From Saprospiraceae bacterium (GTDB taxonomy: Bacteria; Bacteroidota; Bacteroidia; Chitinophagales; Saprospiraceae): 64,000 bases of DNA. Below are positions 36,437 to 43,896 of this stretch, in pieces (position 1 is the first letter of the stretch; each line of letters opens with the position of its first letter). The DNA lies in the NCBI GenBank assembly GCA_028282725.1, contig JANQHF010000115.1, positions 1 through 64,000 of the forward strand, in the 5' to 3' direction. Under the pieces are notes generated by a model. That model searched no databases, was not told where the DNA came from, and worked only from the letters and a program-made list of their open reading frames with translations. A program made the position numbers and the translations under genes.

Positions 36437-39418
36437 ATGGAAGAGATATTTCGATTCATGGTGGTGAAAGCACCGGATGTAAATAATTTGGGTGAAACAA
36501 TCACTCTTCACGATCCGGCTGACGAGCCCGAAGGTCAAAGACTCGAAGAGATCGCAGATACAGGAAAGATAATTACAGATCCAGGTGAATCCACATTTGG
36601 TCAGAGGCTCTTATCATTCCGCAACCATGCAATGGAACAACCTGTTGAACTTCTTGATCCCTCCAATCTCATAAAATCCAGATTTGGCCTGTCTGCCAAA
36701 GATTTGACAGACCGTGATGATTGGAAAATTGAAATGAAAAAACTCGAATACGGTTTATTAGCTGGAAAATTCCTCGGAGGAAAGGCACGCATGCACATAC
36801 AGCAGACAGGTGAAGTACTTCTTGCTGGCAAGGCTATTGAATATGTAGTTAAATCAGAAGATGTGTCATCAGAACAGTTCATCAGGAAGTTGAATGCTTC
36901 ATTCATTATTCCTTCTTCCATGCAAAAATCCGCTAGAGATAATTCTGAGACAGCTGAGATCGAACGTAAGTCTGACTTTCAGAAAAAGAAAAGTAAAGCC
37001 TTCGAACAAGCCAAATCTTTGTTGATATCCAAGAAAGAACTCAACCGTGCATTCGATCATTTATCCACAGTACCTCATTCACATTTAAGAACTTCTTCGG
37101 AAGAACAGAATGAAACTATTCAAAACAACGAAAATTCAACTCAAAGTCCTGGCATTGTCAGAAGGGTTTTTCGCTCGATTGGTATTATAAGAGAGGACGA
37201 TTTGAACACACAGGTGATGCAGCCTGGTACACCGTCTCAGCGAGATAATAGGGTGATGCTTACGGAAGAAGGGATCAATACCATACCGGAAAGCACGATG
37301 GAAGTATTAACTAAAACCGGCATTGATCCAGGGAAAACGGCAATTGAAGAAATTACGAGTAGAATATCCAATCAACAAAAACGAATAAACAATGAGGTCT
37401 CGATGTTATTGCGGCCATTCACTGCTAACACATATAATTTGGCAGTGGGCAAGCAATCGATCATGTTGTCTGTCCCTAATATGAAACCCAGTAGCTCTGT
37501 AATGGCTCCGCTGTATGATGTGATGAACGAAGCCAATTGGCACAATCCTCCCGATGAATGGTTGCCTGAACCTGAATCAGGCCCGGACCCCCGGGTAGAT
37601 TGTACTCCGAGCAACCTGATTCCTTCCGGCATAGGAAGATTATTGGTCATTCGACAACAATTGGTCCGGTATGAACGTAGAGACATATCTCATGTCGAGA
37701 ATGTACTCGAGCGTGAGCACCGTACCCGGGACCATAACCGGCGGATTACAACGGAAGAAGTTTTTGTTCGTGAAGTGGAAACCGAAATAACAGAGGAACG
37801 AAATCTCCAAAGTACAGATCGGTTCCAACTTGCTTCGGAATCGTCCAAGGCGATCAACGATCAAATGGAATCGAAAGGAGAGCTCAGCGTCAGTGGAAAA
37901 TATGGACCAACTGTTGAGTTCGAAGCAAACACAAGTGTTGTAATCAATAATTCAACTCAGCGAAGTGACAGGGTTGCCCAGGAATTTGCGCAGGAGGTAA
38001 TTGAGCATGCTGTAAATCGTATATCAGAACGTGTCAGAGAAGAGCGAACGCTGCGCATCGTGGAGGAGTTCGAAGAACGGAATCATCACGGATTTATCAA
38101 CGAAAGTGGTGAAAAGATTATTGGGATCTACCAATGGTTAGAAAAGATTTATGAGGCCCAAATCTATGACTATGGGCAGCGAACACTTTACGACCTCATT
38201 GTGCCGGAACCGGCTGCCTTCTATATTGCTGCCTTCCAATCTCAAAATGGCAACACGAAAGCAAGACTTGTCAAACCGAGGGAATTTAATGTTCCACCCA
38301 TGTCCATTACAGAAGACAAGTACGACGATTATATAGCCGAATATGGGGCAACCGATGTATCCCCTCCGCCAAAGCTCTATACCACTGTTGCTCATAGCTT
38401 TAATTCTGCCAGAGAGCAAGAATGGGAAGAAGCACGAATAGTGCAGAGTGCAGATATTTCCATTCCTTCCGGATATGAAGTGATCAAAGGCTGGATTAAC
38501 GTTCAGTTTACGGGAAATAAAGATGTAAAATCTTCTGTGGACATATTTCTGGGCAGGAAAAAACACTATTTTGATTTTTCGAAATCTTCGCACAGATCGT
38601 TTAATATGCCCAGTGAATCGGGAAAAATTCCCACGGGTTTACATGCATATAAGGTGAGTTCTGTCACAGCTACTATTGAATTGCTTTGTCGTCGGACCGC
38701 AACTACAATGAATCAATGGCGTCTCGATACGCATGAACGGATAGTAACGGCCTACCAACAGCGACTTTCAGAATACAATGCTGAACAAGACAGGCTTGCA
38801 TTTGAAGTGGGAGAACAGATCAGGGGGCAGAGTCCTGCTGCCAACAGAAAATTGGAAGCAATTGAGTTAAAACGAGCGGCCATTTCTTTGATGACAAACG
38901 GACGGGTACTTTACGATGCTATTGATTTGGACAGTGACAACATACCTTTCGTTGATACGACTGCAGCTCGAGAGGCTGAACCAGTCATTCGCTTCCTCGA
39001 ACAGGCATTTGAGTGGGAGAACTTGAATTATTTGTTCTATCCTTATTTCTGGGGTCGAAAAGAGCCTTACTGGAAACAAAAAGTATTGTATGAGGATGTG
39101 GACCCTGCCTTTGCCAATTTTATTAAGGCGGGAGCTTCAAAGGTGCAATTAGCAGTGAGACCGGGATTTGAAAATGCTGTCGATCATTTCATGAAGACAT
39201 GCGAACCTTGGAATGGGGGAGAATTGCCCACTATAACGGATGATACCTTCGTAGCTTTTATTGATGAACAAAAAAGTCAATTAGGCGCACCAGGAAATGA
39301 AGTCCCTGTAGGTGCCCCATGGGAAGTGAGAATACCGACCAACCTTGTAATCTTGAAATCCAACAGTGATTTACCCAAATGGCGTAAGGAAGGGCAAAAT
39401 TGGGTAGAGGATGACTAG
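36437..39418 (+). CDS. Large protein of unknown function (993 aa)
   Basis: No signal peptide or membrane helix is visible, so a cytoplasmic or non-classically exported product is expected. Residues 1-330 are mixed, with charged helices (RKSDFQKKKSKAFEQAKSL). Residues about 405-560 are extremely rich in Glu and Arg, with RYERRDISHVENVLEREHR, TEEVFVREVETEITEERN, and RISERVREERTLRIVEEFEER, separated by a beta-like segment SVSGKYGPTVEFEANTSVVIN. Around 565-600 comes IYQWLEKIYEAQIYDYGQRT followed by LIVPEPAAFYIAAFQ, which has the look of a strongly conserved module. The end is alpha-helical. I believe similar large uncharacterised proteins exist elsewhere but cannot name a family. The next gene follows after 49 bp on the same strand. 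Confidence 0.8.
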   Translation: MEEIFRFMVVKAPDVNNLGETITLHDPADEPEGQRLEEIADTGKIITDPGESTFGQRLLSFRNHAMEQPVELLDPSNLIKSRFGLSAKDLTDRDDWKIEMKKLEYGLLAGKFLGGKARMHIQQTGEVLLAGKAIEYVVKSEDVSSEQFIRKLNASFIIPSSMQKSARDNSETAEIERKSDFQKKKSKAFEQAKSLLISKKELNRAFDHLSTVPHSHLRTSSEEQNETIQNNENSTQSPGIVRRVFRSIGIIREDDLNTQVMQPGTPSQRDNRVMLTEEGINTIPESTMEVLTKTGIDPGKTAIEEITSRISNQQKRINNEVSMLLRPFTANTYNLAVGKQSIMLSVPNMKPSSSVMAPLYDVMNEANWHNPPDEWLPEPESGPDPRVDCTPSNLIPSGIGRLLVIRQQLVRYERRDISHVENVLEREHRTRDHNRRITTEEVFVREVETEITEERNLQSTDRFQLASESSKAINDQMESKGELSVSGKYGPTVEFEANTSVVINNSTQRSDRVAQEFAQEVIEHAVNRISERVREERTLRIVEEFEERNHHGFINESGEKIIGIYQWLEKIYEAQIYDYGQRTLYDLIVPEPAAFYIAAFQSQNGNTKARLVKPREFNVPPMSITEDKYDDYIAEYGATDVSPPPKLYTTVAHSFNSAREQEWEEARIVQSADISIPSGYEVIKGWINVQFTGNKDVKSSVDIFLGRKKHYFDFSKSSHRSFNMPSESGKIPTGLHAYKVSSVTATIELLCRRTATTMNQWRLDTHERIVTAYQQRLSEYNAEQDRLAFEVGEQIRGQSPAANRKLEAIELKRAAISLMTNGRVLYDAIDLDSDNIPFVDTTAAREAEPVIRFLEQAFEWENLNYLFYPYFWGRKEPYWKQKVLYEDVDPAFANFIKAGASKVQLAVRPGFENAVDHFMKTCEPWNGGELPTITDDTFVAFIDEQKSQLGAPGNEVPVGAPWEVRIPTNLVILKSNSDLPKWRKEGQNWVEDD

Positions 39419-39467
39419 GTATTCGATCCACCATCTCCAATATGGCTTTATTGCTGAGTAAGAGAAT

Positions 39468-40610
39468 ATGACTGCAACATTCAGGTTAGAAGGAAAGGAT
39501 GTTCTTGATGTATCTGTAAGAAGGTATAACAGGACTCGAGAAGCCTTTACCATTAAAGTCGGCAAGGAAAAAACTCCTCCTGGACAAAGTACAAGAACAT
39601 TTGTAGGATACCCGACGATATTTCATGCTCTCGCTGTGGCAAGCCAATTGACAACGGTCGGTCTTATCATTCAGTTTTATCGAACAGGCAAGTCCAAAAC
39701 AAAAATGACGGGAGCACGTGGTACCGACCTGATCGGAAGATTTCATGTATTCAACAGCAATCAGAAAAAACATAGCGTCCAGCCGAATTATGATTCAATC
39801 TTAATGGAACCACGTAGATTACCTTTTCTCTCGATAAGGGTTGCCAATATGGTGAGACCCATATCTACTAAGAGTTGGATCGAAAGGCAGAAGAGGATAA
39901 AAAACGATGAAGATCGCGTCCTTATGATACGAGACTTTATGAGCCTGGAATCCCGGGAAATTAACATCATGCGTTCAACGGACATGGCCAAAATCGGTGT
40001 TATTAACTATGATCCATTACTTACAAGGGCTAATGGAGAAGGCGGAATTGTTGAGTTACCTTGTTCCAATAAAAAGAGTGCCTTGCCAGACCCGACTATG
40101 TCTATTGGTCCAAAGGCATTTAATACTAATACTCCAATAACTGCAATGATGACGATCATTCATGAGGCCACTCATGTTCTTCAAGCAGTGCGCACCATCG
40201 CCCTGGTAAGATTATGGAGAGAGACTGATGACAAGAATTTTTCCTATTGGCTACAAAAATCATGGGACAATAAAGAGATATCCTTTGAGGACTTTCAGTT
40301 AGCAGAAGAGCAATGTAAGGGAGGAAACAGCACGCATCAGATACTAGCTATTTTGGAGGCTTTTACATTTGGTTATCATAATCTTTCCAAAGCCATGTTA
40401 GGAAAGAATGGAGTGATATGGCATCAATTATACTTATTCAATTTGTATTGGACAGGCATTCATAGAGATATTGCATCGAGTATCATCAGTCGTCTCAAAT
40501 ATTATATAAATGCACTTGATAGAGATCACCAGCGTGCTTTAAAAGATCAATTAGTAGTAAGGAAAAATCGAAATGAAAGATTTGCCGAAGCTTTATTGGA
40601 AAAGTTGTGA
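39468..40610 (+). CDS. Putative HExxH metallopeptidase, unknown family
   Basis: The 380-residue protein has a zinc-peptidase motif in MTIIHEATHVLQAVR, with the HEATH core at residues 232-236. A possible third ligand is Glu in ILAILEAFTFGYHN, about 60 residues later, as in gluzincins, within a helical C-terminal half. The N-terminal 220 residues are beta-rich (TFRLEGKDVLDVSVRRYNR) and unrecognised. No export signal is seen. HEATH-type motifs occur in effector-like peptidases (for example DUF4157-type), but the rest does not obviously match. It sits 49 bp after the 993-residue gene and probably belongs to the same transcript. Confidence 0.75.
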   Translation: MTATFRLEGKDVLDVSVRRYNRTREAFTIKVGKEKTPPGQSTRTFVGYPTIFHALAVASQLTTVGLIIQFYRTGKSKTKMTGARGTDLIGRFHVFNSNQKKHSVQPNYDSILMEPRRLPFLSIRVANMVRPISTKSWIERQKRIKNDEDRVLMIRDFMSLESREINIMRSTDMAKIGVINYDPLLTRANGEGGIVELPCSNKKSALPDPTMSIGPKAFNTNTPITAMMTIIHEATHVLQAVRTIALVRLWRETDDKNFSYWLQKSWDNKEISFEDFQLAEEQCKGGNSTHQILAILEAFTFGYHNLSKAMLGKNGVIWHQLYLFNLYWTGIHRDIASSIISRLKYYINALDRDHQRALKDQLVVRKNRNERFAEALLEKL

Positions 40611-40632
40611 AGCCTCGATAATCAGTCAACAA

Positions 40633-41271
40633 TTAAGCTTGAGCTTGTTTATACGAGGATGCTCTTTTGGAATGAAATTTCTTTGTTCCACCCTTCAACA
40701 ACTCAACACCCGTAATGGCCGTCCACCCGAATACGACTGCAAAGACCAATCGGTGGGTCATGGGCATAGACCAAAGATCTACCACCAAACCGGCAATTGC
40801 AGCCACCAGAATAATGGCACTGATACTTGCTCTGCGCTGAATTGATCTTCCCAATCTTGGCTTATACGACAACCTGGCCAGTCCGAACATCCAGAATGCA
40901 AGACCAAGACAAATGGCTACGATGTGTGCTTTCGAAACAGCAGATGCTTCGTTCATTTTATCAACCGGGATTGCGGTGAATGCGAATCCCAATCCAAAAA
41001 GACTCAACAAAATGCCGGCAAGCCTGTCCTCCACGATGCGACCATACTGTATCCCGAAGAACATGAGCAGGATTCCAACCATGAAAAAACCAATGACATT
41101 CCACCATATTGCATTGGGCTCACCGATTGCACCGAGATAACTTATGTAATCCTGAAAAAAATCAAATTCAGGATGGAGGGTGCCAAAGAGGAGCAAGGCT
41201 GCAGCAAAGAGCAGGACCGCCGAGATGCCGGCTATCCCTGCTCTCCTGTTTATGGTAGGATCAATGGCCAC
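40633..41271 (-). CDS. DUF998 family membrane protein
   Basis: This 212-residue protein has about six membrane helices and the DUF998 layout: AGISAVLLFAAALLLFGTLHPEFDFFQDYISYLGAIGEPNAIWWNVIGFF in pieces at residues 12-60, and ALARLS-type loops later. The conserved Asp-Tyr-Ile-Ser-Tyr-Leu-Gly sequence after the first helix is diagnostic. The function is unknown. It is the last gene of a four-gene minus-strand operon (dioxygenase-like, YceI, SRPBCC, DUF998) that interrupts the plus-strand accessory genes. Confidence 0.8.
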   Translation of the reverse strand: MAIDPTINRRAGIAGISAVLLFAAALLLFGTLHPEFDFFQDYISYLGAIGEPNAIWWNVIGFFMVGILLMFFGIQYGRIVEDRLAGILLSLFGLGFAFTAIPVDKMNEASAVSKAHIVAICLGLAFWMFGLARLSYKPRLGRSIQRRASISAIILVAAIAGLVVDLWSMPMTHRLVFAVVFGWTAITGVELLKGGTKKFHSKRASSYKQAQA

Positions 41272-41283
41272 TGCTTCTTATTT

Positions 41284-41823
41284 CTACTCCTCGCAAATGG
41301 CCCTGACCTTCTCCAAGGCCTTTGGCCATGCTTCCAGAAAGTATTCTTTGTATTCGCTAAATGTATCCGACTCCACCAGGAGCTTCGTCCCACCTCCTTC
41401 TTCCAGAAGGGTATAATTTTCCCGTGCCCCTTTTATGGTTTCGATATCCTCGCCTTCGGTGATTTCTTTGCCGTCCCGTATATAACCGAAATGTTCCAGA
41501 CCTATATATGTATTTGCCCGATTCTCCCGCACTTTGCTCAGCATGCCCATGATCTTTCCATTTTCGTCCTTGGAAAGGAATCGCATCGTAGATCCCGGTT
41601 CCCAGGTCCCCTCAAAATAGGAAGTTGGGCCGAATGGTTTTGTCCACTCTTGAAAGTGATCGCTATCAATGATCACCCTGTAGACAATCTCAGGACTGGC
41701 TTCAATAGATATATTAAATTGGAGTCTTTCCATTTGGGTATTTACCTGTGCTTGCGAATGGTGGGTCAGATAAATCGTTGTAACCAACCAGAAAATGATC
41801 AATGAAAAGGTTCTTGTAAGCAT
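41284..41823 (-). CDS. Secreted SRPBCC-domain protein
   Basis: From the ATG at 41823 this 179-residue protein has a signal-like N-terminus (MLTRTFSLIIFWLVTTIYLTHHSQAQ) and an SRPBCC/AHSA1-type helix-grip fold. The SRPBCC features are ISIEASPEIVYRVIIDSDHFQEWTKPFGP, a central WEPGSTMRFLSKDENG, and the long C-terminal helix KEYFLEAWPKALEKVRAICEE. Such folds bind hydrophobic ligands. An ATG at 41850 would extend it by nine residues. The gene lies 12 bp before the DUF998 gene and 97 bp after YceI. Confidence 0.8.
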   Translation of the reverse strand: MLTRTFSLIIFWLVTTIYLTHHSQAQVNTQMERLQFNISIEASPEIVYRVIIDSDHFQEWTKPFGPTSYFEGTWEPGSTMRFLSKDENGKIMGMLSKVRENRANTYIGLEHFGYIRDGKEITEGEDIETIKGARENYTLLEEGGGTKLLVESDTFSEYKEYFLEAWPKALEKVRAICEE

Positions 41824-41920
41824 GTGACGATACGTTAGAGTGTTGAACATCTAAGATACAACGATCATACATTTGTTTTATCACAGGGTGCTCGGTCATT
41901 CGCGAAGATATGTGACTAGT

Positions 41921-42562
41921 TTAAAGACTATTTTTCAATCGTAGCTGTATGGTCAATTCTATATCTCTATCGACCAAGGTCTTGTCGATCCAATTTCCTT
42001 CGTATGCAATATTCCATTCGAAGCGATCAAATTTGAAAGTTGTCGCAAAACTGCTTCCATCAGAGAAGGACATAAATTCTATATTTTTTGTGACATCCTT
42101 AATAGTCAGGTTACCACGAACCTTGCGATTTCCTCCATCTAACTCTGCAATATCGGTAATGGAAAATCTTGCAGTTGGATACTCCTCTACATCAAAAAAG
42201 TCATCACTCCTGAGATGGTTTTTCAAATTTCGCCTTGGAATTGTCTCGTGCGCAGGCATGTCCGTTACTTCTATGGAAGCCATATCCACAATGAAATTTC
42301 CTCCCTCGAGGTTACCATTGTCCACCAGGAGATATGCTGATTTAAACTGAATGTCTCCTTCATGTTTTCCCGCCCCACGCATTTTTGTTCCTTTCCACGA
42401 TATTTTGGATTGAGTCAAATCGATGTGCAAGGTATCGACCCTGGATGGAGCATCAGGAACCTGATCTTCTTCCGCAACGATTGCGCTTTGGATATCGGAT
42501 TTATGATTACATGCAATCGACAACAGCAAAAGAATGATCAGACCGGGTAAAATTCTAATCAT
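41921..42562 (-). CDS. YceI-family lipoprotein
   Basis: The 213-residue protein has a lipobox (LLLLSIAC, Cys at residue 18) and a YceI lipocalin-like beta barrel: SKISWKGTKMRGAGKHEGDIQFKSA, GNFIVDMASIEVTDM, HLRSDDFFDVEEYPTARFSITDI and GNLTIKDVTKNIEF. YceI proteins bind isoprenoid or similar lipids in the periplasm. Its ATG overlaps the stop of the dioxygenase-like gene, so the two are co-translated. Confidence 0.9.
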   Translation of the reverse strand: MIRILPGLIILLLLSIACNHKSDIQSAIVAEEDQVPDAPSRVDTLHIDLTQSKISWKGTKMRGAGKHEGDIQFKSAYLLVDNGNLEGGNFIVDMASIEVTDMPAHETIPRRNLKNHLRSDDFFDVEEYPTARFSITDIAELDGGNRKVRGNLTIKDVTKNIEFMSFSDGSSFATTFKFDRFEWNIAYEGNWIDKTLVDRDIELTIQLRLKNSL

Positions 42563-43199
42563 AGTTCGGAATGTTCAACCCCAATATGATATCCCGATGT
42601 ACGGACATGATACCATTTTTCAGGCTTGGCCGTACGATGCCCGAACCACCCCGGTTTTTGAGATTTCCTCTTTCCTCTTTTGTCAATAAGGGATCATCAT
42701 CAAAGAAATATGAATCTATATAGTATTCATTCTTGTCTGGTTCCTTCAAGGTAATGTGAACATGCTCTGGCTCTCTCCCGTCCGGATAGGCAGCTGGGCG
42801 GAAGGTGTAAAAAGCAAATTTGCCATCTATCCCTGTTTTGGCCCAGCCCCTTATGTAGCCATGACGTCGTGCCCAGCCCTTTTCATCACCTCTGGTTTCA
42901 TAAATCCCGTTTCGGTTTGTGTGGTAAACGTAAATGATAACATCCTCTGCAGGTGTTTGCCTGTCCGGCTGGAATACGGTACCTGCTATGAACAGTTTAT
43001 GTTCGGATCGTTCGAAATTGGGCAAGGTATCAAGAGGGGTCAAAGTTCTGTTGCCGTATTCGTATATCGCTTCACAACCTTCGCACGGTCCTCCTACCTT
43101 TTTTTGATTAGGTGAAGTCGATCTTTCTTGTCCGGTGCACGATGAAAATCCCAATAAGATGGTTGTCAGAAAGAGTATTGTGCTTTTTAGACCAGGCAT
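42555..43199 (-). CDS. Intradiol dioxygenase-like lipoprotein
   Basis: This 214-residue lipoprotein (signal TTILLGFSSC, Cys at 21) has an intradiol ring-cleavage dioxygenase-type beta sandwich. LFIAGTVFQPDRQTPAEDVIIYVYHTN carries the first Tyr, ARRHGYIRGWAKTGIDGKFAFYTFRPAAYPDGREPEHVHITL follows with the second Tyr and His pair, and IDSYFFDDDP comes after. The iron ligands Tyr, Tyr, His, His can all be found. Lipidated versions are common in Bacteroidota, and their true substrates are unknown. It heads the four-gene minus-strand operon. Confidence 0.85.
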   Translation of the reverse strand: MPGLKSTILFLTTILLGFSSCTGQERSTSPNQKKVGGPCEGCEAIYEYGNRTLTPLDTLPNFERSEHKLFIAGTVFQPDRQTPAEDVIIYVYHTNRNGIYETRGDEKGWARRHGYIRGWAKTGIDGKFAFYTFRPAAYPDGREPEHVHITLKEPDKNEYYIDSYFFDDDPLLTKEERGNLKNRGGSGIVRPSLKNGIMSVHRDIILGLNIPNYD

Positions 43200-43255
43200 T
43201 TTCGTTACAATTTACAGTTTTGGCGCACATTATTGCAATCAAGAATTGTGACAAA

Positions 43256-43690
43256 ATAGGACGGTAGACGATGGACGGATCGACTAAATGGCGGTTCGAC
43301 ATCGCTAAATTATACTAAATTGACCCTGCCTTGAGTGGGAGGATGCATCACCCAGCTTTAAGAATGGGTGATGACTTGAGACGGGTAGGCGGCGTATTAA
43401 AGTCATTGGTCTTTAGCCTTTGGCTGAAAGATTATACGCTATATCGGTGAAAGTAGTGCCACAAAGGCACTAAGGCACAAAGGAATCTTAATAAACAAAT
43501 CCACCCATAAATTCATAAACACCCTTGACCCCATCGGGGTCACATATAGTTAAACTATATTAAATTGACCCTGCCTCGAGTGGGAGGATGCATCACCCAG
43601 CTTTAAGCATGGGTGATGACTTGAGGCGGGTTGGCGGCGTATTAAAGTCATTGGTCATTGGGCTTTAGCCTTTGGCTGTCCACCCGCATG
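43256..43690. repeat. Composite non-coding repeat, two tandem units
   Basis: Two units carry the same core as at 30850-31480. 'gtgggaggatgcatcaccca' and 'ctttaag.atgggtgatgacttgag' occur with a period of 245 bp (core starts 43353 and 43598). The leading stretch 'cgactaaatggcggttcgac' is also shared with about 30868. CATCACCCAGCTTTAA/GGGTGATG hairpins are complete in both units. The array fills the divergent gap between the dioxygenase-like gene and the glycosylase-like gene. Confidence 0.8.
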
Positions 43691-43726
43691 CAAGCACTCT
43701 TGTAAAACAAATGAAAACCAATAAAA

Positions 43727-43788
43727 CCCATCAACAAATCGACCCATCAACAAATCGACCCATCAACAAATCGACCCATCAACAAATT
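43727..43788. repeat. 16-bp tandem repeat, 3.9 copies
   Basis: The unit cccatcaacaaatcga is repeated exactly three times from 43727, followed by a 13- to 14-base partial copy. It lies about 110 bp upstream of the glycosylase-like gene start and next to the larger composite repeat. Confidence 0.9.
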
Positions 43789-43896
43789 TGCATACTTAAA
43801 ATTGAACATTTTATCGTCCCGGGCTCAGATTTATTTAATTTCTTAAGCGAGGCAATAGGTTTTTTCAGTAACTTATAAGCACTACAATCAAAGAAT

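Noticed and set aside
40924-41805. 293-codon plus-strand open frame
   Set aside because: It is antisense to the DUF998 and SRPBCC genes, which have clear family motifs, and its own sequence is Cys/His-rich and disordered.
43727-43788. Possible CRISPR array
   Set aside because: The 16-bp units are directly adjacent with no unique spacers, and no cas gene is in the window.
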